NCBI GenBank assembly: GCA_001549895.1
Contig: AP014719.1
Location: forward strand, 1,364,001 to 1,428,000
Direction of reading: 5' to 3'
DNA from: Arthrobacter sp. Hiyo8
GTDB taxonomy: Bacteria > Actinomycetota > Actinomycetes > Actinomycetales > Micrococcaceae
DNA: 64,000 nucleotides
The notes under the pieces are model-generated. The model worked only from the letters and a program-made list of their open reading frames with translations. It was not told the origin of the DNA and searched no databases. Below are positions 18,301-28,066 of the stretch, piece after piece (positions within the stretch are counted from its first letter, which is position 1; every line of letters begins with the position of its first letter). The position numbers were made by a program, and so were the translations under genes.

Positions 18301-18862
18301 ATGCAGCTACGCGGCGCCGCTGGGTTGGCCGTCATAACGCTCAGTTTGTCCGGCTGCGCGCCTTTGCTGCCGATGATCCACCCCAGTCCCGCACCCAGCC
18401 CAAGTTCGTCAGGGCCTTCAGGCAAGATCCCCGTCACCGGTCAGCCGTCCGCTCAGTTCTGTGAGAACGCCGGACCTACCTGTCCAAGTTCCCCGACCTC
18501 CCGCTGTACGGGCCACACCCGGAGACGCAGGAGGCCACGGGCTTTCTCAGCTGCTGGTACACCGTCGACGGTGACCCCTACCATCCGCGTGTCACCTTGG
18601 AGGCGCTGACTTTGAAAAACGACGACGACCGGGCCGTCTTTACCGAACAATGCGATGGCGGAAAGCTGGGACCCGGCACCGTCAAGATCATCGCTAACTG
18701 GACTCAGGACCGTCATTGGTCTGCGTGGATAGCGGCACACGACAGCTCCTACAGCGAGGCTATCCTCTGCACCCCGGACCAGATCTACACAGCGTCGGTG
18801 ACGTACGTCCCGGCGCCACCGCCGACGATGCCCTGGCCACCATCATGGCCGCCATCGACTGA
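18301..18862 (+). CDS. Lipoprotein, two frameshifts
   Basis: ATG 18301 begins a signal peptide with lipobox LSGC, then a Pro/Ser linker. The frame shifts near 18475 (into LYGPHPETQEATGFLSCWYTVDGDPY), continues through ALTLKNDDDRAVFTEQCDGGKLG, and shifts again near 18802 to end DDALATIMAAID at TGA 18860-18862. Corrected length about 187 residues with paired cysteines in the exported part. Membrane-anchored surface protein of unknown role. Confidence 0.6.
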
Positions 18863-18953
18863 TCCGGCCTGGATAGCGACTGACTCGTCGGCCGGGCAGT
18901 CAACGCCCTCCGGGTGCCGCGTCAATCAGCCGACTATCCGCAGAATGCACGGG

Positions 18954-18966
18954 CAAGGATCCCTCG
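18954..18966. repeat. GGATCC-centred repeat, copy 4 (core only)
   Basis: CAAGGATCCCTCG matches the core of the copies at 16848, 17345 and 19592 but lacks both outer arms. Confidence 0.25.
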
Positions 18967-18989
18967 CGAGGACGTTCGCGAAGGGGCAT

Positions 18990-19085
18990 TCACTTCCTGC
19001 GGCGTACCACCAGCACGATGTACAAGGCAGCGGCCACAGCAACCAATGCTCCGACGCTGACCCCTGCGCTTCCATTGTTGAGCAC
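18990..19085 (-). CDS. Very small single-helix membrane protein (31 residues)
   Basis: GTG at 19085 behind a strong ribosome site (GAGGAG, 7 bases spacing). The product MLNNGSAGVSVGALVAVAAA continues with a hydrophobic stretch ending VVRRRK, so one transmembrane helix with a positive C-terminal cytoplasmic tail. It is convergent with the lipoprotein gene. Role unknown. The good ribosome site is the main argument that it is real. Confidence 0.55.
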   Translation of the reverse strand: MLNNGSAGVSVGALVAVAAALYIVLVVRRRK

Positions 19086-19326
19086 GCTAGAACTCCTCTA
19101 CGGCCTCAATTGGCTACTGACTACACAGCGTACGCGGTGTTCTGAGTGCTGAATGAAAACCTGGCGAAAGCAGTGAATGCCATCCCGCCCGCGGGAGTCT
19201 TGTTGGAGGATTTAGCTTTGAACGCAAGTGGGATCCAAAGCGATGGTAGTTTCAGGACCGCATGTTCTCCGGTCGCGTCCGCGGGTGCTGAACATACACT
19301 GATTCCAGTCGATGATCTGGGGGACG

Positions 19327-19587
19327 ATGCAAGCGGAAACCGTTCAGCTGCCTGATGATCTGCTGCTGCCCGCGACCGCCCTGCCTCTTTCGGCCGCGCC
19401 CAGATGGTCGGGCTCGCGTCTCCGCCGGCGTCTGCTGTGGCGCGCTGGGTTGAGCGTGTTCGCCTTCGCCTTCCTGGTCGTTGGCCTGGTTTTTCTCTGC
19501 GGACAGTCCCCCATTCGGCCGGTCCGTGCCGTTGTGGAGATCGTCCGACTCGCCGACGGTGCCTTTCGAATAGAGCCGAGGGCCTAG
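19327..19587 (+). CDS. Possible small membrane protein
   Basis: 86 codons from ATG 19327 with one clear transmembrane segment (AGLSVFAFAFLVVGLVFLCG) preceded by an Arg-rich stretch (RLRRRLLWR). No family recognised, and a minus-strand frame is open over the same bases, so the call is tentative. Confidence 0.35.
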   Translation: MQAETVQLPDDLLLPATALPLSAAPRWSGSRLRRRLLWRAGLSVFAFAFLVVGLVFLCGQSPIRPVRAVVEIVRLADGAFRIEPRA

Positions 19588-20169
19588 GCGCTCCGGTGAG
19601 GGATCCCGGACCGGACGGACGGTGGCCCCTGGGCGCGTGAAGTCCACAGTCTCGACCCAGGACGAGCCTGCTGAAGAACGAGTTGCAGGTCCGAAGTCGT
19701 GAGGTCGTCGCGTGGTCGAGGCCGTGTGTTTTCAACCAGACGGCACTTGTACTGGATTGAACCGCACTGGTCCGCCGCATTCGGGGCCGTCTGGGTGCTC
19801 CCCTATCGGCTCCGTTTCTATTCGGGAGCACGCGCCACACGGACACCTGAAGAGTCCGCAGCGTCGACAAACACAGACGTGACTCTGACGGGCGGCATCA
19901 GGAAAGGCGCAGACTGCGGTACCAGCCACCTGCCGTCGGGGGTCCTGATTACCGGGGCCGGAGTGCAGCCCTCCCCGAAGCAAGCCCAAAGTCTCCGGCG
20001 TACGCTGCCGAGTCTGGCAGCACTAAATGTTGGCTCAGAGCGTCCGCCTGGCATGCACGTTGACGGAACCTGCGCCGGTTCAGACAGACCCGTGAGCCCA
20101 CGGATACAACCAATTTACACATCAAACTCTTGACCGGGTGAGGATCGCACCCATAGAGTTCTCTGATAT
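19588..20169. other. Region without a convincing gene
   Basis: 582 bases. Frames are open on both strands (for example 19699-20133 plus) but show no domain, signal peptide or ribosome site. It contains the GGATCC palindrome copy at 19592-19615. Confidence 0.35.
19592..19615. repeat. GGATCC-centred palindrome, copy 3
   Basis: TCCGGT (19592-19597) and ACCGGA (19610-19615) flank GAGGGATCCCGG. Both arms are intact, like copy 1 at 16848. Confidence 0.5.
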
Positions 20170-20313
20170 ATGAGTCATATGTCACATTGGGCAGCAGTGA
20201 TACATGACGACGCCGAAATCATCTCGCGAGTCCTGCGCGGCCATATCGGCTGGCGTCAAGCCAGTCGGCATCGTCCACCGGTCGCTAAGGGCTGCGGCTG
20301 TCCGTGCGTCTAG
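20170..20313 (+). CDS. Possible 47-residue peptide ending in a Cys-rich motif
   Basis: ATG 20170 (MSHMSHWAAVIHDDAEIISR) runs to TAG 20313 and ends KGCGCPCV. It lies 48 bases upstream of the MFS gene. No maturation enzyme (radical SAM, YcaO, lanthipeptide synthase) is nearby, so a modified peptide is not supported. It could be a leader peptide or chance ORF. Confidence 0.3.
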   Translation: MSHMSHWAAVIHDDAEIISRVLRGHIGWRQASRHRPPVAKGCGCPCV

Positions 20314-20361
20314 GAAACGGCGTCAGCGGTTTGCGCTGACGTCAGAAGGGAACAAATCTCA

Positions 20362-21769
20362 ATGATCTATCCGACCGGGACGACGGCCTCCGTCGACACC
20401 TCCATATCAAGAGAGACCAGCTCCAAGTTCAAGCGCCGCTTCATGGTGCGGCTTGTCGCTGTCTTCATCGGCGGGATGTTCCTCGATGGTTACATCCTCG
20501 GAATTATCGGCCCCGTCAGCGGACTCATGCGGTCAGATCTCCAGCTCGACGCACTATCTCTGGGCATGATTGCCGCAGGCCCGCTGGTTGGTATCTTCGT
20601 CGGCTCCCCGCTGGCCGGTTGGGCTACTGACAAGTTCGGACGAAAGCCCATGTTCATGGTGGACATGGGCCTGTTCCTGGTCGCCTCAGGGGCCCAGTTC
20701 TTCGTGACCTCCGGAGAAGGGCCGTGATCCAGCTGGCCGCCATCCGGTTCTTCATGGGCGTCGCGATCGGCGGCGAGTACTCAATCGGTGGGCCATTGCT
20801 ATCAGAGTTCTCCCCGCCAAAGCTCCGCGGGCGATTGCTCGGGCTGACTCTGATCGCCTGGTACGTCGGTTTCATGATGGCGTTCATCATCGGCACGCTC
20901 CTGCACGACGCCGGCACCCCATGGCGCCTCGTAATCGGGACAAGCACGATACTCGCATTCGTCCTGTTCCTCGCCCGCTTGGCCTCCCCGAATCTCCGAG
21001 CTGGCTCATTACGAAGGGACGGCATGAGGAAGCACTCGCGATAGCACGCCGATATGTCGAATCGCCCCAGATGCACGACAGCATCACTGGAGAGATGGAT
21101 CTGAGGATGATCCAGGAGGCCCAAGCCGCGCAGAGTAGGACCAAAATCAAGGGCGCCTCCTTCGGAATGCTGTTCTCGAGGCAGTACTGGCGCACCACCC
21201 TCTTCACCTCAGGTTTTTGGTTCTGTGCGGTCACTCCGTACTTCGCGATCGCGACCTTCGCCGACGACGTGCTCAACCAATTCGGCTTCGGCGGCTGGAC
21301 CGGCGGAGTCGGCCTGTCCGCACTTGCGGCCGCGGGTGTTGTCACCACCGTGCTTCTGATTGACAAGCTCGGCCGTCGAATTCTCACCGTGCCCGGGCAG
21401 TGGCTCTGCGCAGGCATTCTGCTGATCATCGGAGTCTGGGCGAACGCACCAGCGATCCTCGTGCTCGTCCTGTTTCTCGCCTTCTCCTTCTTCAATGCCG
21501 GCTACACCACGATGACCCAGGTCTATCCGGCGGAGGTATTCCCCGGCCACCTGCGCGGCATCGGCATGGGCTTCGCCGCGGCCTTCAGCCGCATCGGAGC
21601 CGCACTCGGCACCTTTGCACTGCCATGGGCGATCAGCAACATCGGCCTGGGCCCAAGCATGGTCGTGGCCGCCGCCGTCGCATTACTCGGCGCAGCCCTC
21701 TCGCAATGGCTCGCGCCCGAGACGAAGGGGCGCACCCTCGCCGAGATCTCAGCAAACTTCTCCCACTGA
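20362..21769 (+). CDS. MFS transporter, sugar-porter type, two frameshifts
   Basis: Corrected length about 468 residues with twelve predicted helices. Motif A (GWATDKFGRKPMFM) follows helix 2, and EYSIGGPLLSEFSPPKLRGRLLG and LPESPSWLITKGRHEEAL are the sugar-porter (PF00083) signatures. The second half repeats the pattern with DKLGRRIL and PAEVFPGHLRGIGMG. The frame breaks near 20715 and 20985. Inner-membrane proton symporter; substrate may be a sugar or aromatic acid. No regulator is adjacent. Confidence 0.85.
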
Positions 21770-22052
21770 CACCGGGACTGCACGGTGACTTCGAATCCGA
21801 ACTAAGGCCCTCGGGCGGAAAAGGGGCGTCAGTGGTGGGGCCTGCAAGGACCCCTTACGGGCGGGGCCTGCGCGTCCTTGACCCTACGGTCAGGCACCGC
21901 TGGTCAGCTAGCGTTGGTCAAACGATGGCAAGCAGTCCACCGCGGAAGCAAACAAAAAAAGATTCTTCGGTCTGTGTCGATCCGGCCTCGCGCCGTTCGA
22001 CCTGTGGGTGAGAAGGTCGAAAAAGCGACCTTCCGGAATCAAGGAGCATTCG

Positions 22053-22472
22053 ATGGCCAAGTACATGTTGATCATGCGTCCCACGGACGAGTCCTTCGCG
22101 AACTTCGCGAACACGGACTTCGCCGAAATCATGGATGCCATGGGAAAGTTCAACGACGAGTTGATTCGTGCCGGTGTCCTGCTGGCGGCCGAGGGGCTGG
22201 ACGACGCGAATGAGGGCGTCGTGGTCGACTTCACCGGCGAGACGCCGGTTGTCACCGATGGCCCGTACGGAGAGACCAAGGAGCTGTTTGCCGGCTACTA
22301 CATCCTTGATGTCGCATCGAAGCAGGAGGCCGTCGAGTGGGCCAAGCGGGCGCCGCTCACGGCGGGTAGCAAGACCGAGATCCGCCGCGTGACGACGATC
22401 GATGAGTTCCCGCAGGACAACCAGTGGATCCAGAAGGAACGGGCGTGGCGCGAGCTGACCGGGCAGCTCTGA
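22053..22472 (+). CDS. YCII/DGPF-domain protein
   Basis: 140 residues from ATG 22053 behind AAGGAG. It begins KYMLIMRPTDES and contains the name-giving DGPYGETKELFAGYYIL block. DGPF proteins form small ferredoxin-like dimers. They are the known genomic partners of ECF42 sigma factors, and the next gene here is such a sigma factor, eight bases further on. Likely an operon. Biochemical role unresolved in the family. Confidence 0.92.
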   Translation: MAKYMLIMRPTDESFANFANTDFAEIMDAMGKFNDELIRAGVLLAAEGLDDANEGVVVDFTGETPVVTDGPYGETKELFAGYYILDVASKQEAVEWAKRAPLTAGSKTEIRRVTTIDEFPQDNQWIQKERAWRELTGQL

Positions 22473-22479
22473 GCCGACG

Positions 22480-23729
22480 GTGAGCAGCGCAGAGGCGCGG
22501 GCGCCGTCGAGGCTGTGTGGCGGATGGAGTCCGCCCGCATCGTCGGCGCCCTCGCCCGCTATACGGGGACTTCTCGCTGGCCGAAGATCTCGCCCAGGAA
22601 GCCCTCGCCGAGGCGCTGGTGTCCTGGTCCGTAAACGGGGTGCCGGCCCAACCGGCAGGGTGGCTGCTCACTACGGGCCGCCGTCGTGCCATCGATGCTT
22701 TCCGGCGGCGCGCCGGGCGCGACGAACGGTACGCTCTTCTCGCCCGGGGCCTGGACGACTCGACGCCCGGGCGGACGCGCTGTTCGACCCTGACGCGATT
22801 GATGACGACGTGCTCGCGTTGATGTTTATCTCGTGCCACCCCGTGCTGTCGAAGGAGGCCCGGATCGCCTTGACGCTGCGGGTGGTCGGCGGACTGGGCA
22901 GCGACGAGATCGCCACGGCGTTCCTGGTTCCGGTGGCGACGATCCAGGCACGCATCACGCGGGCCAAGAAGACGCTGGCCGCCGCACAGGTGCCCTTCGC
23001 TGTGCCCGACCGGCAGGAGTTGAACGAACGGCTCGGTTCGGTGCTTCAGGTCGTCTATCTCATCTTCACGGAGGGCTCGTTTGCATCGGGCGGCGAGGAG
23101 TGGATCCGCACCGATCTAGCCGGCGAGGCCGCCGGCTGGCCCGCGTCCTGGTGCGGCTCGCGCCCGAGCCGGAGGTATTCGGGCTTCTCGCGCTGCTGGA
23201 ACTCACGGCAGCCCGGTTCCCGGCCCGACTTGATGCGTCCGGCCGCCCGGTCCTTCTGGAGGACCAGGACCGGAGGCTGTGGGACCAGGCGGCGATCCGG
23301 CGCGGGCGTGCGGCGCTGGCACAGGCTGTGGGGGCCGGACGTGGACTGGGCGCATATGGCCTCCAAGCCGCCATCGCCGAGTGTCACGCGGTGGCTCGCT
23401 CGGTTGCCGAAACGGACTGGCAGCGGATCGTAATACTCTATGAAGCCCTCGGACGGCTGACGCCTTCGCCCGTTATCGAACTCAACCGAGCGGTCGCGGT
23501 CGCGATGGCCACCGGCCCCGCGGAGGGTCTCGAGCTGGTAGACGCGATCTCGTCACGGGGCGAACTGACGGGTTCGCACCTGCTCCCCGCGATCCGCGGC
23601 GAGATGCTCACCCGGCTCGGTCGCCGCGACGAAGCGCGGTCCGCTTTCCTGCAGGCCGTTGAGCTGTGCAGGAACGCCGCCGAACGAGCTGCGCTCGAGC
23701 GCAAGATCGACGGCGTCAGCCAACCATGA
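22480..23729 (+). CDS. ECF sigma factor of the ECF42 type (DUF6596), frameshifted
   Basis: Corrected protein about 415 residues. Sigma region 2 (ARYTGDFSLAEDLAQEALAEAL, then GWLLTTGRRRAIDAFRRR) and region 4 (LTLRVVGGLGSDEIATAFLV) are followed by a long C-terminal TPR-like extension (AIAECHAVARSVAETDWQRI ... GRRDEARSAFLQAVEL). Frames break near 22550, 22765 and 23135. ECF42 factors lack an anti-sigma factor; the C-terminal extension regulates them, and they control adjacent DGPF genes. GTG 22480 start follows the DGPF gene closely. Confidence 0.88.
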
Positions 23730-23795
23730 AGGGGCCGCCGTCGACCGCGGCAACGCCCGAAGACCACCCCTGGTGTTGAGTGCTTGAATGAGGGC

Positions 23796-24981
23796 ATGGT
23801 GGATCGAAGCGTACTTGTCTCCGGTGGCGGCATTGCCGGCTTGACCGCCGCGTACTGGCTGGCGAAGGCTGGTTGGTCAGTCACGATTGTGGAACGATCG
23901 GCCGATGCGCGATCTAGTGGCAACCCCATCGACGTACGCGGAGACGCGGTCGCTATTACACGGCAAATGGGCATCTGGTCGCGCCTGGAGGAGGCCGCCA
24001 CTGGTGTCGAACGCCTGGTCTTCGTCGATGCCGACGGGCAGCCGCAGGCCACCATCCCCACCCGGCAACGCGCCGACCGCGACGGAGAGGTCGAGGTCGA
24101 GGTCGCACGCACCGACCTCGTCGGCCTGTTGCTTGAGAAGGCCCAGGAGACAAGCCGCATCATCCGGGACGACTCGATCACCGCCTTGCACCAGGACGAC
24201 GGCGGAATCGACGTCGAGTTTCGGCGGACTCCTTCCCGTCGCTTCGACCTGGTCGTCGGGTCCGACGGACTCCATTCCACAGTTCGGCGCTTGGTATTCG
24301 GCCCCGAAGAACGTTTTTCCCGCCCATTCGGCATGTTCGTGGGCACCGTGCGCGCCGCTGCACCGATCCAAGATCCGCGCACCGTGCTGATGTACAACGA
24401 ACCGGGAACCTCCCTGACCATCCATCCGGCAGGTGGGAAGCCCGGTTCGCATTCATCTTCCGGGGGCAGCACGATTTCGACTACCGCGACGCGGACCAAG
24501 GCAGACGCCTCGTCGAGTCCACCTACGCCGACGGCGGATGGCTCACCCGCTCGCGCTCGAGGAATGGGGCGCGTCCGACGAAAGGTACTTCGACGCAGTC
24601 ACCCGCATGGACGTACCGCAGTGGTCTGCCGGCCGCGTGGTGCTGCTCGGTGACGCGGCGAGTTGCATCTCGCTGTTCGGTGAAGGATCCAGCAGCGCGA
24701 TCGTTGGAGCCAAGACCCTCGCCGATGCGATTGCCGCCTACCCGGATGACCACACCGCCGCTTTCGCCGTCTATGAACGCAGCCATCGCAAACACGTGCA
24801 CTCGCTACAACGGGGCGCCGGCATCGCATCGCGCCTCCTCGTGCCCAAAACGCAATCGGGCATCACGATCCGCAATGCTGTGTTGAACGCGCTCCCCTTT
24901 CGGAACACCCGACAAGCCCGGATTCGCGGCGATAAGCGACGAACTTTTCCCAACGCTATTTTGTCACCTGGTGACCGTTAG
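23796..24981 (+). CDS. FAD-dependent aromatic-type monooxygenase (TetX/PHBH group), two frameshifts
   Basis: N-terminal GxGxxG (SGGGIAGLTAAYWLAKAGWS), DG motif (FDLVVGSDGLHSTVRRLVF) and the C-terminal GD motif (GRVVLLGDAASCISLFGEGSS) identify a class A flavin monooxygenase of about 395 residues. The frame breaks near 24440 and 24545. It hydroxylates aromatic or polyketide substrates with NAD(P)H and O2; substrate not assignable. An antibiotic-biosynthesis-monooxygenase-type gene follows 37 bases later and may be cotranscribed. Confidence 0.87.
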
Positions 24982-25018
24982 CCGGCCCTCATCTGGACCA
25001 CCGTGAGAAGCTGAGGGA

Positions 25019-25308
25019 ATGATTCTGGAGCACGCAATCCTCCCGTCCGTCCCGGCAGCGAGTCCGATTTTGAAGAGGCATTCCGGATGGCGCGACCTCT
25101 GATCAGCCGGCAGCAGGGCTTCCGGAGTCTTTCGATTTCACGCTCGATCGAGTCCCCAAACCTGTACCTTCTACTCGTTGAGTGGGATTCGGTGGAAGCC
25201 CATTCCGAAGGCTTCCGTGGGTCCGCCGACTATGAGCGGTGGAAGGAGCTGTTGCACCATTTCTACGATCCATTCCCGGTGGTTGAGCACTTCACGACGG
25301 TGCGGTAG
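25019..25308 (+). CDS. Antibiotic biosynthesis monooxygenase (ABM) domain protein, one frameshift
   Basis: About 96 residues once one C is added near 25045, giving MILEHAILPVRPG from ATG 25019. The ABM motifs SISRSIESPNLYLLLVEWDS and ADYERWKELLHHFY follow. These small ferredoxin-like dimers include heme-degrading and quinone monooxygenases. Downstream of the flavin monooxygenase; probably the same transcript. Confidence 0.85.
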
Positions 25309-25338
25309 CCAGCCCCTCACCCGGCATGTGGATACAGT

Positions 25339-25842
25339 TTGAGAGTGAATTTCCACGCGTTCAAGCGTTTCTTCGATCTTGCGCCTGCTCTTGCCGCTGC
25401 ACAGCCTGTCATCGAGGTTGAAGAACAGAACAGCGACTACGAATCCGGTGTTGCCCGCATCGGGAATGAGCTATGGCGAATCCGCACCGCCCGGATCACA
25501 CCGACGAAACCCGGTGCCTTCGTCGCGGTCTGGAAGCGCGGCGAAGGCGGATCGACCAGGCCCTTCACGGCTGACGAGTCGATGTCCGGACTGCTCGTCT
25601 TCGTAGAGGATCAGGATCGGTTCGGGTACTTCCAGTTCACCAAAACCCACCTGATCTCGCTCGGATACGTCAGCTCCGACGTACATCCCGGTAAACGTGG
25701 TTTCCGCGTCTATCCGGCATGGTGCACCGACCTGAATCCTCAAGCGTCGCGCACGCAGCGCGCGCAAGGGCCTGCGTTCTCCGAGCTTTCTCCGACAACC
25801 GCACGCGACCACTTCAGCGCCCGTTGGGCAGCCTTGATCTGA
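25339..25842 (+). CDS. mepB: MepB-family protein
   Basis: About 167 residues. Motifs EQNSDYESGVARIG, RTARITPTKPGAFVAVWKR and FVEDQDRFGYFQFTK define the MepB family, first seen in the Staphylococcus mepRAB multidrug locus, function unknown. Start is TTG 25339 or GTG 25345. It overlaps the convergent gene at 25814-26086 by 29 bases. Confidence 0.85.
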   Translation: MRVNFHAFKRFFDLAPALAAAQPVIEVEEQNSDYESGVARIGNELWRIRTARITPTKPGAFVAVWKRGEGGSTRPFTADESMSGLLVFVEDQDRFGYFQFTKTHLISLGYVSSDVHPGKRGFRVYPAWCTDLNPQASRTQRAQGPAFSELSPTTARDHFSARWAALI

Positions 25843-26086
25843 GTTCTTCTGCATAGGAAGCGATGGCCTGGCGCTGATCGCGGGTGAACCTTCTGACTTG
25901 CATGTCGAGGACTACCCGGCTGCCCAGTTCTCCCAGGCCCAACAGCTGACCCACCCGCTGGATTGCTTCGTCCAGGTTCTCTGAATCCTCAACCACCTGG
26001 AAGACCTCGCCCCGCCGATCCATCGCCTTCACCAGGGCCTCGTGGAGCATCAATTGTTCCCTTGTTCGCAGCTCATCCTCATCCAT
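25814..26086 (-). CDS. Small protein resembling a piece of the GyrA/ParC coiled-coil region
   Basis: 90 residues. The sequence pattern LMLHEALVKAMDRRGEV and then LGSRVVLDMQVRRFTRDQR parallels the GyrA/ParC stretch that reads LxxALdxIDEVI ... AxxILDMRLxRLT. It is a complete small gene, not a broken gyrA, with ATG 26086 and a TGA at its end. Located next to a GAF-ANTAR regulator, 75 bases downstream of it on the same strand. Function unknown; a decoy or partner of a topoisomerase is speculation. Confidence 0.65.
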   Translation of the reverse strand: MDEDELRTREQLMLHEALVKAMDRRGEVFQVVEDSENLDEAIQRVGQLLGLGELGSRVVLDMQVRRFTRDQRQAIASYAEELRSRLPNGR

Positions 26087-26161
26087 GCCGCGATTCTTGC
26101 ACGAATGGTTGCGTCAAACTGACGGTGCTATCCCGCCTACCGCGGCACCCAAAGCGTGCCC

Positions 26162-26910
26162 CTACTCGAAGTGGGTTTCGATCCCGCTCCCCGAGACCTG
26201 TTCGATCAGTTCGGTGGCGATGTCCCGTAGTTTGCGGTTGCGGTTGCTGGAGACCTTGGTGAGGATTTCCATCGCTTCTGCCTGCGAGCATCGGTTTTGC
26301 GCCATGATGACACCGCAGGCCAGGTCGATGGCGGTCCTGCTTTGCATTGCTGATTCCAGGTCCTCTGCCGGTGGTGGGCTGAGTCGATGCGCACGGACAG
26401 GTGGAGGATGTTGCGGGCGGCAGCGGCGAAGCCCACGGCCTTGTTGAAGACATCGGGGGTGAACGCGCCTGGCTTGGATGCGAAAAAGTTCAGCGCCGCA
26501 CTAGCGTCCTCGCTGATTTCCATGGGAATCCCCAACGAGCTATGAACGCCGATCTCGGCGAATTTCTTGGTGAGCGCCGGCCAGCGGAGATCTGTCGAAC
26601 CGTCGTCGATGATCACGGGAGACATCTCGCGGAGTGCCGCGATGCAGGGGCCGTCACCGATAGCCTGCTCAAACCGGTCAATCTGCACGGCGCGTGGGGA
26701 GCTGCCCGCTGCAGTGAGGGGCCGGCGTCTGACTTTGACAGTGATGGCGCATTCAATCTCGTCGCCGGAAGCTTCGGAAATCGAGGCAGCGGCGAGCTTA
26801 GTGAGCCCGCTCAGGAAATCAGATGCATTCCCTGCGCCGACCAGAACAGACTGAAGGTCCAGAATGCCTTGAAGCAGGTCCGCTGCTTCGTTTTCCGGTG
26901 AACTCGACAT
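26162..26910 (-). CDS. GAF-ANTAR transcription antiterminator, one frameshift
   Basis: About 248 residues. GAF domain with GDGPCIAALREM and IPMEISEDASAALNFFAS, then a frame break near 26355, then an ANTAR domain (IDLACGVIMAQNRCSQAEAM ... LRDIATELIEQV). GAF senses a small ligand and ANTAR binds two-hexaloop RNA hairpins to prevent termination. Same architecture as the three proteins at 30.5-33.2 kb. Confidence 0.88.
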
Positions 26911-27032
26911 TCGCCCATCCTACTTTCATCGTTTGCCAAGGAGAACGGTGCGCCGACGCTGGAAGCCCGCATCCCACCGTCGTATGCTGCATGCAGTCCT
27001 AGGCTTTCGATCCCCTACCGCGGAGTACGCAC

Positions 27033-27397
27033 ATGCAGATCCCCAAACCGTCCGACGCCGACAAAGACCGCTTCCGCGCGGTGGTGCCGGAGAACCCTGA
27101 CGTCGTGGTCAAGCCGATGTTCGGAACCTGGGCGCCTTCGTGAACGGCAATATGTTCGCCGGACTGTTCGGTCCGATGATCGGCGTCAAGCTTTCCGACG
27201 TCGACCGCGAGGCACTGGAGGCAAGCCACCAAACGCTCCCGTTCGGCCCGGAAGGCCGCGCCATGGGCGGCTACGTCGGCCTGCCCGAAGCCTTGGCCGG
27301 CGACGATGAGCAAACGGCGGAGTGGGTCGAAAAGGCGTTCGCTTACGTTGCGACTCTCCCGCCGAAAGCCGCGAAGCCGCGTTCGGCGAAGAAGTAA
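27033..27397 (+). CDS. TfoX N-terminal domain protein, one frameshift
   Basis: ATG 27033. The first frame ends VVVKPMFG near 27125; adding one A continues it as NLGAFVNGNMFAGLFG. The block KPMFGxxGxxVNGxMFAGLFG and GRAMGGYVGLPEAL are hallmark TfoX-N (PF04993) motifs. About 121 residues with a Lys-rich tail. TfoX regulates competence in gamma-proteobacteria, but stand-alone TfoX-N proteins in actinobacteria are of unknown function. Confidence 0.85.
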
Positions 27398-27422
27398 CTG
27401 CCGCGGAGGCGGCGCACAAAGC

Positions 27423-27611
27423 TCAGAACCGGGACGTGTGGTCTTCGATCAGTCCGCTTGCCGCAATCTCACGGAAGGTATAGATCCCCCGGACTGCGGC
27501 GGCCGTGTCCCGGAATGGTGACGAGACCGCAAGCTCTTTCCCGAACTCGTCAACCAGCCTGACCCTGCAGCTGCCCCCGTTGTCAGTGAACACTTCAAAG
27601 TGTCCCGCCAT
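27423..27611 (-). CDS. YegP-like DUF1508 protein
   Basis: 62 residues. One DUF1508 repeat: FEVFTDNGGSCRVRLVDEFGKELAVSSPF, then AAAVRGIYTFREIA. These small alpha/beta proteins occur singly or in tandem and are uncharacterised. Its start overlaps the upstream gene's stop (TGATG), so translation is coupled. Confidence 0.8.
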   Translation of the reverse strand: MAGHFEVFTDNGGSCRVRLVDEFGKELAVSSPFRDTAAAVRGIYTFREIAASGLIEDHTSRF

Positions 27612-27994
27612 CAGAGAAGTTCTCCCCGACGGCGTACAGGAGCAAGCTTGGGCAGTCCGGGATGCCGGGAAGCCGGGCTGCTGTTAAGCGGTTGATGATG
27701 TCCCGATTCGCGTCGCCGCTCCAGTTCGCCCGTCACGAGGTCAAGCAACGCCTGCGCTGGTTCGGAGAGCCTGTGGGTTGCCGCCGTGTGGGCTATTTCG
27801 TCGCAGTGAAGAAGCACAAGACGGATGCGTTCCAATTCGCGCGAGGGCACGGATGGCCATTGCCGAAACAGTTGTTGAAGCGCACTGTGCCTGGGTAGGT
27901 GGTTCCGCCAAGATTCATCGGAGGTGTCTTGCGTCCAGGATCCCCGGCGCCGTGCAGCGCGAACATGGGGGTGACCGGGTTGAATAGGTGCCAT
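27611..27994 (-). CDS. Hypothetical protein coupled to the DUF1508 gene
   Basis: 127 codons from ATG 27994. The middle is helical (LERIRLVLLHCDEIAHTAATH, then PAQALLDLVTGELERRRE). The stop overlaps the DUF1508 start, which supports expression. No family recognised. An indel at either end cannot be excluded because an alternative frame is open upstream. Confidence 0.5.
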   Translation of the reverse strand: MAPIQPGHPHVRAARRRGSWTQDTSDESWRNHLPRHSALQQLFRQWPSVPSRELERIRLVLLHCDEIAHTAATHRLSEPAQALLDLVTGELERRRESGHHQPLNSSPASRHPGLPKLAPVRRRGELL

Positions 27995-28066
27995 GACTGA
28001 CCTCCTCGTACTAAATCGAGAAAGCCAGCTGCTTGACCTCTACCAGCATAAGTGACCCAGGTCATA

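Noticed and set aside
19121..19870. 249-codon minus ORF
   Set aside because: No start signal, no domain, and it overlaps better-supported small genes on both strands.
19836..19876. CACACGGAC and AACACAGAC as a fourth periodic array
   Set aside because: The two sites are 33 bp apart, out of phase, and not followed by a promoter-like -10 and gene.
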